From Streptomyces sp. NBC_01716 (GTDB taxonomy: Bacteria > Actinomycetota > Actinomycetes > Streptomycetales > Streptomycetaceae), in contig NZ_CP109181.1 in assembly GCF_036248275.1 (NCBI RefSeq), positions 2,108,001 to 2,172,000 on the forward strand: DNA of 64,000 nt. The letters are read 5' to 3'. A program made the position numbers and the translations under genes. Below the pieces are notes generated by a model that had not been told where the DNA came from, did not search any database, and saw only the letters and a program-made list of their open reading frames with translations. Positions 15,403 through 24,469 of the stretch are shown in pieces (positions within the stretch are counted from its first letter, which is position 1; each line of letters starts with the position of its first letter).

Positions 15403-17853
15403 ATGGCCCGCCGCAGCACGAAGACCCCGCCGCCCGAGGACTTCGAGGAGAAGATCCTCGACATCGACGTGGTCGATGAAATGCAGGGCTCCTTCCTTGA
15501 GTACGCGTATTCGGTGATCTACTCCCGGGCCCTGCCCGACGCCCGGGACGGCATGAAACCGGTGCACCGCCGCATCGTGTACCAGATGAACGAGATGGGC
15601 CTGCGGCCCGACCGCGGCTATGTGAAGTGCGCCCGGGTCGTCGGCGAGGTGATGGGTAAATTGCACCCGCACGGGGACGCGTCGATCTACGACGCCCTCG
15701 TCCGGATGGCGCAGCCGTTCTCCATGCGGCTGCCGCTGGTCGACGGCCACGGGAACTTCGGGTCCCTCGGCAACGACGACCCGCCGGCCGCCATGCGGTA
15801 CACGGAGTGCCGGATGGCTGACGCCACGTCACTGATGACGGAGTCGATCGACGAGGACACCGTCGATTTCCAGTCGAATTACGACGGGCAGGAGCAGGAA
15901 CCGGTCACGCTGCCGGCCGCGTATCCGAATCTTCTGGTCAATGGCGCCTCCGGGATCGCCGTGGGCATGGCGACGAACATGGCGCCGCACAATCTGGGCG
16001 AGGTCATCGCCGCCGCCCGGCATCTGATCAAGCACCCGGGCGCCGACCTGGAAACGCTGATGCGGTACGTGCCGGGGCCCGACCTGCCCACCGGTGGCCG
16101 GATCGTGGGTCTCCAGGGCATCAAGGACGCGTACGAGAACGGGCGCGGGACGTTCAAGATCCGCGCCACGGTCACCGTGGAGGACGTCACCGCGCGCCGC
16201 AAGGGCCTCGTCGTCACCGAACTGCCGTTCACCGTGGGCCCGGAGAAGGTGATCGCCAAGATCAAGGACCTGGTCTCGGCGAAGAGGCTGATGGGCATCG
16301 CCGACGTCAAGGACCTCACGGACCGGGCGCACGGGCTGCGCCTGGTCATCGAGATCAAGAACGGGTTCATCCCCGAGGCCGTGCTGGAGCAGCTCTACAA
16401 GCTGACGCCGATGGAGGAGACCTTCGGCATCAACAATGTGGCGCTGGTGGACGGCCAGCCGCTGACGCTGGGGCTCAAGGAGCTGCTGGAGGTCTATCTC
16501 GACCACCGGTTCAACGTCGTACGCAGGCGCAGCGAGTTCCGCAGGACCAAGCGGCGCGACCGGCTGCATCTGGTGGAGGGGCTGCTCGTCGCGCTCCTCG
16601 ACATCGACGAGGTCATCCGCCTCATCCGCTCCAGCGACAACTCGGCGCAGGCCAAGGAGCGGCTGATCGAGCGCTTCTCGCTGAGCGACGTGCAGACGCA
16701 GTACATCCTGGACACGCCGCTGCGCCGGCTCACCCGCTTCGACCGGATCGAGCTGGAGAGCGAGCGCGACCGGCTCAACGGCGAGATCGACGAGCTGACC
16801 GGGATCCTGGAGTCGGACAGCGAGCTGCGCAAGCTCGTCTCCGCCGAACTGGCCACGGTGGCGAAGAAGTTCGGCACGGACAGGCGCACGGTGCTGCTGG
16901 AGTCGGGCAGCTCGCCGGTCGCCGCCGTGCCGCTGGAGGTGGCCGACGACCCGTGCCGGGTGCTGATGTCGTCCACGGGGCTGCTGGCGCGTACGGCCAA
17001 CGGCGGGCCGCTGGGCCCCGGCGACGGCAAGCGGGTCAAGCACGACGTGATCATCTCGGCCGTGCCCGCGACGGCACGCGGCGAGGTCGGGGCGGTCACA
17101 TCGACGGGGCGGCTGCTGCGGATCTCCGTCATCGACCTGCCGCAGCTCCCGGACACCGCGTCGGCGCCGAACCTGGCGGGCGGGGCGCCGCTCGCGGAGT
17201 TCCTGACGCTGGAGCCGGACGAGGAGCTGGTCGCTCTGACGACGCTGGACGAGTCCTCGCCCGGTCTCGCGCTGGGCACGCTCCAGGGTGTCGTCAAGCG
17301 CGTCGTCCCCGACTACCCGTCCAACAAGGACGAGTTGGAGGTCATCAGCCTCAAGGAGGGTGACCGGGTGGTGGGCGCGGCCGAGCTGCGTACGGGCGAG
17401 GAGGATCTGGTCTTCATCACCTCCGACGCCCAACTGCTGCGCTACCAGGCCTCGCAGGTCAGGCCGCAGGGCCGGCCGGCCGGAGGCATGGCGGGCATCA
17501 AGCTGGCGGACGGCGCCTCGGTGATCTCGTTCACGGCGGTGGACCCGGCGGGCGACGGGGTCGTCTACACGGTCGCGGGTTCGCAGGGCACGCTGGACGA
17601 TTCGGAGACGACGGCGAAGCTCACGCCGTTCGACCAGTACCCGCGCAAGGGGCGGGCCACCGGCGGGGTGCGCTGCCAGCGGTTCCTCAAGGGTGAGGAC
17701 GTGCTGGTCTTCGCCTGGGCGGGCGCGGCGCCGGCGCGGGCGGCGCTGAAGAACGGTTCACCGGCCACGCTGCCGGAGGTGGATCCGCGCAGGGACGGTT
17801 CGGGGACGCCGCCGCCGTCGGTCATCGCCTCCCTGGCGGGTCCGGCGAGCTGA
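15403..17853 (+). CDS. parC: Topoisomerase IV-type subunit A (ParC)
   Basis: An 816-aa type IIA topoisomerase A subunit. It contains the breakage-rejoining domain with catalytic Tyr in AAMRYTECRM, the HPHGDASIYDALVRMAQPF segment, a GyrA-like coiled coil and tower (~350-490), and a C-terminal beta-pinwheel (~500-800). Housekeeping gyrA in Streptomyces sits near dnaA with gyrB, so this separate copy, with its partner at 40692-42818, is the ParC of topoisomerase IV, which decatenates chromosomes. At the position of E. coli GyrA Ser83 it has Ala, as in mycobacterial GyrA. ATG 15403 has GAAGGAG upstream; the frame opens much earlier but overlaps the divergent M16 gene. Confidence 0.93.
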   Translation: MARRSTKTPPPEDFEEKILDIDVVDEMQGSFLEYAYSVIYSRALPDARDGMKPVHRRIVYQMNEMGLRPDRGYVKCARVVGEVMGKLHPHGDASIYDALVRMAQPFSMRLPLVDGHGNFGSLGNDDPPAAMRYTECRMADATSLMTESIDEDTVDFQSNYDGQEQEPVTLPAAYPNLLVNGASGIAVGMATNMAPHNLGEVIAAARHLIKHPGADLETLMRYVPGPDLPTGGRIVGLQGIKDAYENGRGTFKIRATVTVEDVTARRKGLVVTELPFTVGPEKVIAKIKDLVSAKRLMGIADVKDLTDRAHGLRLVIEIKNGFIPEAVLEQLYKLTPMEETFGINNVALVDGQPLTLGLKELLEVYLDHRFNVVRRRSEFRRTKRRDRLHLVEGLLVALLDIDEVIRLIRSSDNSAQAKERLIERFSLSDVQTQYILDTPLRRLTRFDRIELESERDRLNGEIDELTGILESDSELRKLVSAELATVAKKFGTDRRTVLLESGSSPVAAVPLEVADDPCRVLMSSTGLLARTANGGPLGPGDGKRVKHDVIISAVPATARGEVGAVTSTGRLLRISVIDLPQLPDTASAPNLAGGAPLAEFLTLEPDEELVALTTLDESSPGLALGTLQGVVKRVVPDYPSNKDELEVISLKEGDRVVGAAELRTGEEDLVFITSDAQLLRYQASQVRPQGRPAGGMAGIKLADGASVISFTAVDPAGDGVVYTVAGSQGTLDDSETTAKLTPFDQYPRKGRATGGVRCQRFLKGEDVLVFAWAGAAPARAALKNGSPATLPEVDPRRDGSGTPPPSVIASLAGPAS

Positions 17854-17886
17854 CGCGGAGACGCTCAGACGCTGAGACGCGGGCGC

Positions 17887-18972
17887 TCAGACCGGGTCGG
17901 CGGCCTCTTCGGCCGCCGGCTCGGACCGTACGTAACGCAGGACGCCCCACATCGCCGTCTCGTCGGCGCCCTTCGCCGCGTCCTCGCCGGTGAGGGCGCA
18001 GAGCGTCAGCTCCTTGCCGAGCGCGTCGCGGTCGATGCCGGTGCCGATGAGGACGAGCTGGGTACGGCGCTCGGCACCCCGTGGCCAGGGCTCCGGGTAG
18101 AAGCGCAGGAAACGGCCGACGGCGTGTACGGCGTACCGGTTGTCCGGGTCGGCCGCGCCGAAGTCCACAAAGCCCTTGACGCGGTAGAGCCCCTCCGGCC
18201 GTGAGTCGAGGAAGGCCATGAGCCGGCGCGGATCCATGGCGGCCGGTTCGTCGTACGACAGGCTCTCGTACGCGGCGTGCGGATGGTGCGCGTGCGCCTC
18301 CCCCTCGTCGGCGTGCAGGTCCTCGAAGGAGAGCTGCCGGACCTTCTCCTCCTCGGCCGGGCGCGTGGCCGGGTCGAAGAGCAGCCCCGGATCGATCCTC
18401 CCGTACGACGCGGAGACCACCGCGGCCCCCGGCCCGAGTTCCCCGATCACCCCGCGGACGCGCTCGTGTTCGACGGGTGTCACGCGGTCGGTCTTGTTGA
18501 GGACGACCAGGTCGGCGATGGCCAGATGCCGGTCGGCCTCGGGGTGGCGCCGGCGCGTGCTGTCGAACTCGGCCGCGTCCACGACCTCGACGAGCCCGCC
18601 GTACACCGTGCGCGGATTGTCGCCGGCGAGGATCATCCGGACGAGTTCCTGCGGCTCCGCGAGGCCGCTCGCCTCGATGACGATGATGTCGATCCGGGCG
18701 GCGGGGCGGCTGAGCCGTTCCAGATAGCCGTCCAGTTCGCTCGCGTCGACGGCGCAGCACAGACAGCCGTTGCCCAGGGAGACCGTGGAGCCCACCTGGC
18801 CCGCGACGGTCATGGCGTCGATCTCGACGGCTCCGAAGTCGTTGACGACGACGGCGATACGGTTGCCGGCCCGGCGCCGCAGGAGGTGGTTGAGCAGGGT
18901 CGTCTTGCCCGAGCCGAGGAAGCCCGCGAGGACGACCACCGGAATCTGTCTGCCGGCCGTGCTCGGATCCAA
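17887..18972 (-). CDS. CobW/COG0523-family GTPase metallochaperone
   Basis: A 361-aa G3E-family GTPase. Walker A GFLGSGKTTL is near residue 20, the metal-binding CLCC motif is in LGNGCLCCAVD, and the guanine-specificity motif is VLNKTD. A His-rich stretch (EAHAHHPHAAYE, ~235) could bind Zn or Co. The C-terminal CobW_C domain contains LYRVKGFVDF. Members insert or traffic zinc or cobalt to client proteins in the cytoplasm. No B12 or Zur-type partner is adjacent, so the metal is not assignable. Confidence 0.9.
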   Translation of the reverse strand: MDPSTAGRQIPVVVLAGFLGSGKTTLLNHLLRRRAGNRIAVVVNDFGAVEIDAMTVAGQVGSTVSLGNGCLCCAVDASELDGYLERLSRPAARIDIIVIEASGLAEPQELVRMILAGDNPRTVYGGLVEVVDAAEFDSTRRRHPEADRHLAIADLVVLNKTDRVTPVEHERVRGVIGELGPGAAVVSASYGRIDPGLLFDPATRPAEEEKVRQLSFEDLHADEGEAHAHHPHAAYESLSYDEPAAMDPRRLMAFLDSRPEGLYRVKGFVDFGAADPDNRYAVHAVGRFLRFYPEPWPRGAERRTQLVLIGTGIDRDALGKELTLCALTGEDAAKGADETAMWGVLRYVRSEPAAEEAADPV

Positions 18973-19010
18973 GACCGCGCTCCGTCTTCCTCGGGGGGGG
19001 CGGGCAGAGC

Positions 19011-19052
19011 GGTGCGCCTGCCCGCTCCAGGATACGAGCGGGCAGGCGCACC
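19011..19052 (-). terminator. Terminator of the sugar locus (17-bp perfect stem)
   Basis: Arms 19011-19027 and 19036-19052 are exactly complementary (17 bp) around an 8-nt loop. It lies 9 bp past the GH13 stop and separates the locus from cobW. Confidence 0.92.
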
Positions 19053-19060
19053 CCGCGCGG

Positions 19061-20707
19061 TCAGCTCCGCAGCCAGGCCGCGGTGTCCTGCGGCAGCCTC
19101 CCCTCGTCGTCCAGGGGGCCGCTGGTCAGCAGAATGCTTGTGTGGCCGGGAAGCTCCGAGGGGGGCCCGGCGAGATTGACGACGCAGATCAGGCCGTCGG
19201 TACGGGTGAAGGACAGCACGCCGGGGCCGGACGGCAGCCAGGTCAACTGGGCGCCCGCGTAACCGGATTCGGTGTCCCCGGACTCCCGTGCCGCGGCGAA
19301 TCCGGGCTCCGTACGGCGCAGCCGCAGGGCCTGCCGGTAGAGGCTGAGCATCGACCGCGGGTCACCAGCCTGAAGGTCTGCGGCGTACTTCGCCCAGGAC
19401 TCCGGCTGCGGCAGCCACGGCTCGGTGTCTCCCCCGAAGCCGGCGTACGGCGCATCGGCGGTCCAGGGCAGCGGTACGCGGCAGCCGTCGCGGCCCGGAT
19501 CCGTACCGCCGGAGCGGAAGTGCATCGGGTCCTCGATGCGCTCGCGCGGGATGTCGGCCTCGGGCAGGCCCAACTCCTCGCCCTGGTAGACGTAGACGGC
19601 GCCGGGGAGCGCCAGCGAGAGCAGCGCGGCGGCGCGCGCCCGTCCGGTGCCCAGCTCCAGGTCGGTCGGGGTGCCGAAGGCCTTCGACGCGAAGTCGAAC
19701 CCGGTGTCCTCGCGCCCGTAACGGGTCACGGTGCGGGTGACGTCGTGGTTGCAGAGCACCCAGGTGGCGGGGGCGCCGACCGGGGCGTGCTCGGCGAGCG
19801 TGTCGTCGATGGCGGTCCGCAGCAGGCCGGCGTCCCACGGGCAGGACATGAAGCCGAGGTTGAAGGCGGTGTGCAGTTCGTCGGGGCGCAGATAGCGGGC
19901 GAAGCGTTCGGCGTCGGGGAGCCAGACCTCGCCGACGAAGATGCCGCCGTATTCGTCGGCGATGGCGCGCCAGGAGCGGTAGATGTCATGGAGTTCGTCG
20001 CGGTCCACGAACGGGTGGGCGTCGACGCCCGGCGTGAAGTCGGGCAGCCCGGGGTCCTTGGCGGGCAGGACCGCGGAGTCGATCCGTACGCCGGCCACTC
20101 CCCGGTCGAACCAGAACCGCAGCACGTCCTCGTGCTCCCTGCGGACCGCCGGGTGGGCCCAGTTGAGGTCGGGCTGTTCGGTGGCGAAGAGATGGAGATA
20201 CCAGTCGCCGTCGTCAAGACGGGTCCACGGGACACCGCCGAACTCCGACACCCAGTTGTTCGGGGGCAGTTCGCCGTCGGCCCCCCGTCCCTGGCGGAAG
20301 TGGAAGAGCTCGCGTTCGGGGCTGCCGGGGCCGGCGGCCAGCGCGGCCCTGAACCAGACGTGCTGGTCGGAGACATGGTTGGGAACGATGTCGACGATCG
20401 TGCGGATCCCCAGCTCACGGGCTTCGGCGATCAGTTTCTCCGCCTCGGCGAGGGTGCCGAAGGCGGGGTCGATGGTCCGGTAGTCGGCCACGTCGTAGCC
20501 GCCGTCGGCGAGGGGCGAGAGATACCAGGGTGTGAACCACAGCGCGTCCACGCCCAGTTCGACCAGATACGGCAGCCTGGACCGCACTCCGGCGAGATCA
20601 CCGGTGCCGTCGCCGTCGCCGTCGGCGAAGCTGCGTACATAGACCTGGTAGATGGCGGCGTCGCGCCACCATTCGACGGTGGCCTCGGCCGGCTGATTGG
20701 CTGCCAC
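19061..20707 (-). CDS. GH13 alpha-glucosidase / oligoglucosidase
   Basis: A 548-aa glycoside hydrolase of family 13 without a signal peptide, so cytoplasmic. Conserved regions are DIVPNHVSD (region I), GVRIDSAV with the nucleophile Asp, FVGEVWLPD with the acid/base Glu, and VLCNHDVTR with the transition-state Asp. It would release glucose from imported alpha-oligosaccharides. GTG 20707 has AAGGAA 6 nt upstream; a longer frame to 20755 has no ribosome site. It is the last gene of the ABC-transporter operon, separated from the permease gene by a large inverted repeat. Linkage specificity (alpha-1,4, 1,3 or 1,6) is not determined by the motifs. Confidence 0.92.
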   Translation of the reverse strand: MAANQPAEATVEWWRDAAIYQVYVRSFADGDGDGTGDLAGVRSRLPYLVELGVDALWFTPWYLSPLADGGYDVADYRTIDPAFGTLAEAEKLIAEARELGIRTIVDIVPNHVSDQHVWFRAALAAGPGSPERELFHFRQGRGADGELPPNNWVSEFGGVPWTRLDDGDWYLHLFATEQPDLNWAHPAVRREHEDVLRFWFDRGVAGVRIDSAVLPAKDPGLPDFTPGVDAHPFVDRDELHDIYRSWRAIADEYGGIFVGEVWLPDAERFARYLRPDELHTAFNLGFMSCPWDAGLLRTAIDDTLAEHAPVGAPATWVLCNHDVTRTVTRYGREDTGFDFASKAFGTPTDLELGTGRARAAALLSLALPGAVYVYQGEELGLPEADIPRERIEDPMHFRSGGTDPGRDGCRVPLPWTADAPYAGFGGDTEPWLPQPESWAKYAADLQAGDPRSMLSLYRQALRLRRTEPGFAAARESGDTESGYAGAQLTWLPSGPGVLSFTRTDGLICVVNLAGPPSELPGHTSILLTSGPLDDEGRLPQDTAAWLRS

Positions 20708-20732
20708 GTGAAGTTCCTTTCGGGCAGGTGGG

Positions 20733-20788
20733 ACTCCGCCGCCGGCCCCGGACAACGGGGCGCCGGGTCAGTGGGCCGGCGGCGGAGT
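20733..20788 (-). other. Intercistronic 16-bp inverted repeat between permease and GH13 genes
   Basis: Arms 20733-20748 and 20773-20788 are perfectly complementary (ACTCCGCCGCCGGCCC on the plus strand) around a 24-nt loop. It sits between two co-directional genes, so it probably acts as an attenuator or as a 3' stabiliser that sets transporter over glucosidase levels. Confidence 0.75.
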
Positions 20789-20825
20789 GCTTGTGGGGGT
20801 CGGACGTGCGGGGCGGGGAGGGCCG

Positions 20826-21767
20826 TCAGCCCTTGAGGCCGCCCGCGGTCAGACCGCTCATGATGTTTCGTTGGAACAGCAGGAAGATGAGCAGTGTCGG
20901 GACCGACGCGATGGTGAGCGCGGCGATCAGGACGTTCTCCGGTACCCCGCTCGCGAGCGAGTAGATCCCCACGTTGAGGGTCTGTTTGCTCGGGTCGGGC
21001 AGTGTGAGCATCGGCCAGAGGAAGTCCTTCCAGACGCCCACGACCGCGAAGATCGACACAACTCCGAGGATCGGCCGGGAGATCGGCAGCACCACGGATC
21101 TCAGGGTGCGCGTCGCCGACGCCCCGTCGATGGCCGCCGCGTCCAGCAGCTCCCGTGGGATCGAGTCGAAGAATCTCTTGAGCAGGAAGATGTTGAAGGC
21201 GTTGGTGACGGACGGCAGCCAGATCGCCCAGGGCGAGTTGAGCAGGTTGCGTTCGACGATCGGTACGTCGAGCACCGTCAGGTACTGCGGTACGACGAGG
21301 ACGGTCGCCGGGATCATCAGCGTCATCAGCATCAGGCCGAGGATGGCCTTGCCGAAGACCGGCCGCAGCTTGGAGAGCGAGTAGGCGGCGGCCACGTCGA
21401 AGATCAGCTGGAAGGCGAGCGCGCCGAAGGCGTAGTACAGGGTGTTGAAGAGCAGCTTGGCCAGGTCCATGACCTTCCACGCCTGCTCGTAGTTCTCCGG
21501 GTGCACGGAGGTGGGGAAGGCGGTCGGCGGGCTCTGCACCACTTCCTGGGTGGTCTTGAGTCCGCCGGTGACCATCCAGTAGAGCGGCCCGAGGAAGACC
21601 AGGGTGAAGAGGAGGACCACCAGGGCGAAGACGATCCAGTAGACCGTCCGGCCGCGGGATCTGCCGAGCTGGGCCGGTGAGATCAGGGTCCGCGGGCGGG
21701 CGACTTCGACGGTGGCGGCTCGCTTGGCGGCCCGGTTGCGCCGGGGTATGAGCGTGTTCGCTGTCAT
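20826..21767 (-). CDS. Carbohydrate ABC transporter permease, MalG type
   Basis: A 313-aa membrane protein with six predicted spans, the first being IVFALVVLLFTLVFLGPLYW (~residues 45-64). The EAA loop LLDAAAIDGASATRTLRSVV contacts the ATPase. Its ligand-side partner genes are directly upstream (MalF-like permease, 11 bp away, and the binding protein). No ATP-binding subunit is encoded here; Streptomyces sugar importers of this class usually share MsiK. Start ATG 21767, AAGG upstream. Confidence 0.94.
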   Translation of the reverse strand: MTANTLIPRRNRAAKRAATVEVARPRTLISPAQLGRSRGRTVYWIVFALVVLLFTLVFLGPLYWMVTGGLKTTQEVVQSPPTAFPTSVHPENYEQAWKVMDLAKLLFNTLYYAFGALAFQLIFDVAAAYSLSKLRPVFGKAILGLMLMTLMIPATVLVVPQYLTVLDVPIVERNLLNSPWAIWLPSVTNAFNIFLLKRFFDSIPRELLDAAAIDGASATRTLRSVVLPISRPILGVVSIFAVVGVWKDFLWPMLTLPDPSKQTLNVGIYSLASGVPENVLIAALTIASVPTLLIFLLFQRNIMSGLTAGGLKG

Positions 21768-21778
21768 GCCTTGACCCC

Positions 21779-22738
21779 CTAGTCTTCGCTGCTGCGGCTG
21801 AGTCGCACGTACACAGCGGAGAAGCCCGCGAGGAGTACGAGCAGGACGAGTCCGAGTGCCGCCGCACTGCCGTAGTTGTTGAAGTTGAACGCGTACTGGT
21901 AGATGAGATAGACGACTGTCGTCGTCGATCCTTCCGGCCCCGCACCATTGGTGAGCAGGAACGGTTCGGTGAAGACCTGCATCGTCGCGATGATCTGCAT
22001 GAGCAGCATCAGCGAGAGAATGAGTCTGGTCTGCGGGATGGTGACGTGCCAGATCTTGCGGAGGATTCCAGCGCCGTCGAGTTCCGCGGCCTCGTACAGC
22101 TCACCGGGAATTCCCTGGAGCGCCGCGAGATAGATCAGGGTCGCGCCGCCCATGTTCATCCATGTCGCCGCGACGACCACGGAGAGCATGGCCGTGTCGG
22201 TGTCCTGGAGCCACTGCTGGGCGGGGAGGCCGAAGACTTCCAGGATGCGGTTGAACAGGCCGTATCCGGGGTCGTAGAAATATTTGAAGAGCAGCACGGA
22301 GGCGACCGGCGGAAGCATCACCGGGAGATAGACGAGCAGCCGCAGATATCCCTGGCCGTGCCGGAATTCGTTGAGTACGACGGCGATGACGAACGGGACG
22401 ACGAATCCGAGCAGCAGCGCGAGAACGGTGAACAGGAGCGTGTTGCGCCACGCCTGCCAGAAGGCGGGGTCGTTGAAGATGTACGTGAGGTTGGACCAGC
22501 CGGCCCAGGTGGTCTCTCCGTTCTCGTTCTTCTGGAAGGCCAGGATGAATTCCCTGACCATCGGATACCAGGAGAAGAACGAGAAGCAGAGTACGGCTCC
22601 GATCAGGAACCCGTGCGCCGAGAGATTGCGGCGTACGGACCGTTTGAACTCCTCGCGGGCGGAGTCCGTCCGGTGGGAGCCGGGACGTCCGGGGCGGGAC
22701 TGGGCCGTCTCGCTCTTGGACAGGGTGGGGGCCGACAT
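21779..22738 (-). CDS. Sugar ABC transporter permease, MalF type
   Basis: A 319-aa integral membrane protein. A cytoplasmic N terminus of ~40 residues precedes span 1 (FLIGAVLCFSFFSWYPMVRE). The EAA motif is YEAAELDGAGILRKIWHVTI, and the last span ends near residue 310. It forms the channel with the MalG-type subunit encoded 11 bp downstream. Start ATG 22738 with GAGGAGAG upstream. Confidence 0.94.
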   Translation of the reverse strand: MSAPTLSKSETAQSRPGRPGSHRTDSAREEFKRSVRRNLSAHGFLIGAVLCFSFFSWYPMVREFILAFQKNENGETTWAGWSNLTYIFNDPAFWQAWRNTLLFTVLALLLGFVVPFVIAVVLNEFRHGQGYLRLLVYLPVMLPPVASVLLFKYFYDPGYGLFNRILEVFGLPAQQWLQDTDTAMLSVVVAATWMNMGGATLIYLAALQGIPGELYEAAELDGAGILRKIWHVTIPQTRLILSLMLLMQIIATMQVFTEPFLLTNGAGPEGSTTTVVYLIYQYAFNFNNYGSAAALGLVLLVLLAGFSAVYVRLSRSSED

Positions 22739-22798
22739 GGTCTCTCCTCGGTGCCGGTGCGCGGACTCGTTGGCTCGCGGTCGGACGGAGTTGGGGTA

Positions 22799-22862
22799 CG
22801 GGGCCGGTCCGGGTCCGGTGAACAGGCCCGAGGCGGGACCGGGTCCGCGTGACCCGGCCCCG
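22799..22862 (-). other. Intercistronic hairpin between binding-protein and permease genes
   Basis: CGGGGCCGG (22799-22807) pairs with CCGGCCCCG (22854-22862); further GC pairs lie inside. Such hairpins after malE-type genes often keep binding protein in excess of permeases by protecting the 3' end or partially terminating (inference). Confidence 0.6.
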
Positions 22863-22870
22863 CGTGTCCG

Positions 22871-24292
22871 TTACTGAGCCGCCAGGACTTGGTTGACCTG
22901 CTGCTCGGCGGTCGACAGCAGCTTGTCGATGTCCGCGTCCTCGTTGGTCAGCACTCCCGACATGGCGATGTCGAGGATCTTGTAGATCTCCTGCGCCTTC
23001 GGCGGCTCGGCCTTGCCCTTGACCGGGTTGTCCATGAAGGGCTTGAAGTTCTCGACCGGCATCGTGGCGTGCTCGGCGCGCTGGGCGTCGTCCTTGGCCT
23101 TGGACTCACCGAGCCAGAAGTTCGGCTGGGGCAGTCCGACGGGGAGCTTGTCGGCCTTGCCGCGCTCCCACTCGAACTGGCCCTTGCCCGGGGTGAGGAA
23201 CTTGAAGTTCTGCCAGGCGATGGCGGCCTTGATCTTGTCGGGCGAACTGCCCTTCTTGATCATGTAGTTGTTGCCGCCGAAGAGGGTCGCCTTGGCGCCG
23301 GGGATCGGGCCCATGCCGAAGTTCTCGTACTTGGCGCCGAGTTGCTGGACCATGTACGTGATGTCGTCGGGCGCCGCGAGGAACATGCCCAGCTTGTCGG
23401 TGGCTATCTGCTTCTGCAGGTCGCCCCACTTGAGCAGCTGGGTCTTGCCCATGCTGTCGTCCTCCCACCGCATGGTGTGGAGGTTCTCCAGGACCTGCTT
23501 GCCCAGGTCGGTGTTGAACGCGGCTTTCTTGCCCGTGGGATCGACGACGTCGCCGCCGAGGCCGTAGATCGAGGCGGTGAAGTGCCAGCCGCCGTTGTTG
23601 CCGGCGCTGTACTCGCCGAAGCCGGAGACGCCGCCGCCGATTCCGGCGATCTTTTCGGAGGCCGTACGGACCTCTTCCCAGGTGGTGGGAGGCGAGTTGG
23701 GGTCCAGTCCGGCCTCTTCGAAAAGCTTCCGGTTGATCAGCAGGCCCATGGTGTAGTTGCTGGTCGGCAGGCCGTAGAGCTTGCCGTCCTGCTTCAGCAC
23801 GTCGAGGACGCCCGGGTCGATGTCCTTCAGCGCGGGCACGGACTTGTCGTTGACGTAGGCGGAGATGTCCTCGGCGCCGTCGTTGTCGAGCACCTGCTGG
23901 AGGTCGGTGAAGTACGTGTAGTACACGTCGGGCTGGGACTTCGCCTTGAGCATCGCGGTGAAGCGCGGCGGCTCCAGACACTGCCCCGGCGTGGACTTTC
24001 CGTCGATCCTGACGTTCGGGTACGTCTTGTTGAACTCCTTGACGTCCTCGTTCCACTCCTTCAGCTCCGCCGCTTTCGCGGCCGGCGGCATGCAGTCGAT
24101 CGAGAGCGTCACCTTGGCCTTCGGGTCCAACGGCGCTGACGGGTCGGACGACCCGCCGCCGGAGTCGCCGTCGTCGTCGCTGCCGCTGCTGCTCGTGCCG
24201 CAGGCGGCGAGAGTCAGGGCGAGCACGGTGACAATGGCGGCCGCGGCGGTGCGGTCGGTACGGCGATTACGGCGGAACCCAGCACTTCTCAT
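22871..24292 (-). CDS. Sugar-binding lipoprotein of the ABC importer
   Basis: A 473-aa family-1 solute-binding protein. Signal and lipobox are visible: LALTLAACG with the lipidated Cys at ~residue 32, followed by a Ser/Gly/Asp linker typical of actinobacterial lipoproteins. The body contains VTLSIDCMPPAAKAAELKEW, GLPTSNYTMGLLINRKLFEE and FLAAPDDITYMVQQLG. ATG 24292 has AGGGGA upstream; the frame runs on to 24358 but without a start context. It is the first gene of the malEFG-like operon and lies 177 bp after the lacI-type regulator, with a CTTGCGG motif between. It should deliver alpha-gluco-oligosaccharide (inferred from neighbours). Confidence 0.93.
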   Translation of the reverse strand: MRSAGFRRNRRTDRTAAAAIVTVLALTLAACGTSSSGSDDDGDSGGGSSDPSAPLDPKAKVTLSIDCMPPAAKAAELKEWNEDVKEFNKTYPNVRIDGKSTPGQCLEPPRFTAMLKAKSQPDVYYTYFTDLQQVLDNDGAEDISAYVNDKSVPALKDIDPGVLDVLKQDGKLYGLPTSNYTMGLLINRKLFEEAGLDPNSPPTTWEEVRTASEKIAGIGGGVSGFGEYSAGNNGGWHFTASIYGLGGDVVDPTGKKAAFNTDLGKQVLENLHTMRWEDDSMGKTQLLKWGDLQKQIATDKLGMFLAAPDDITYMVQQLGAKYENFGMGPIPGAKATLFGGNNYMIKKGSSPDKIKAAIAWQNFKFLTPGKGQFEWERGKADKLPVGLPQPNFWLGESKAKDDAQRAEHATMPVENFKPFMDNPVKGKAEPPKAQEIYKILDIAMSGVLTNEDADIDKLLSTAEQQVNQVLAAQ

Positions 24293-24469
24293 CGATGGTC
24301 CCCTTCGGGCATGAGCGTGGAAGGCCCACGGCTGAAACTCTGCCGGGGCGCGGCACACTCAACCACCGCCGACAGGGGACCGCAAGATCTCGCGCCGTTT
24401 TCGTAAAAGTTTGACAGCCTTCCGCATCGGTCGGGGACGGGCGCGATCCGTCGCGCCGGGAAGAGGGGC

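Noticed and set aside
17854..17886. GAGACGC/CTCAGAC repeats after parC considered as a terminator
   Set aside because: Stem only 4 bp; no stable hairpin.
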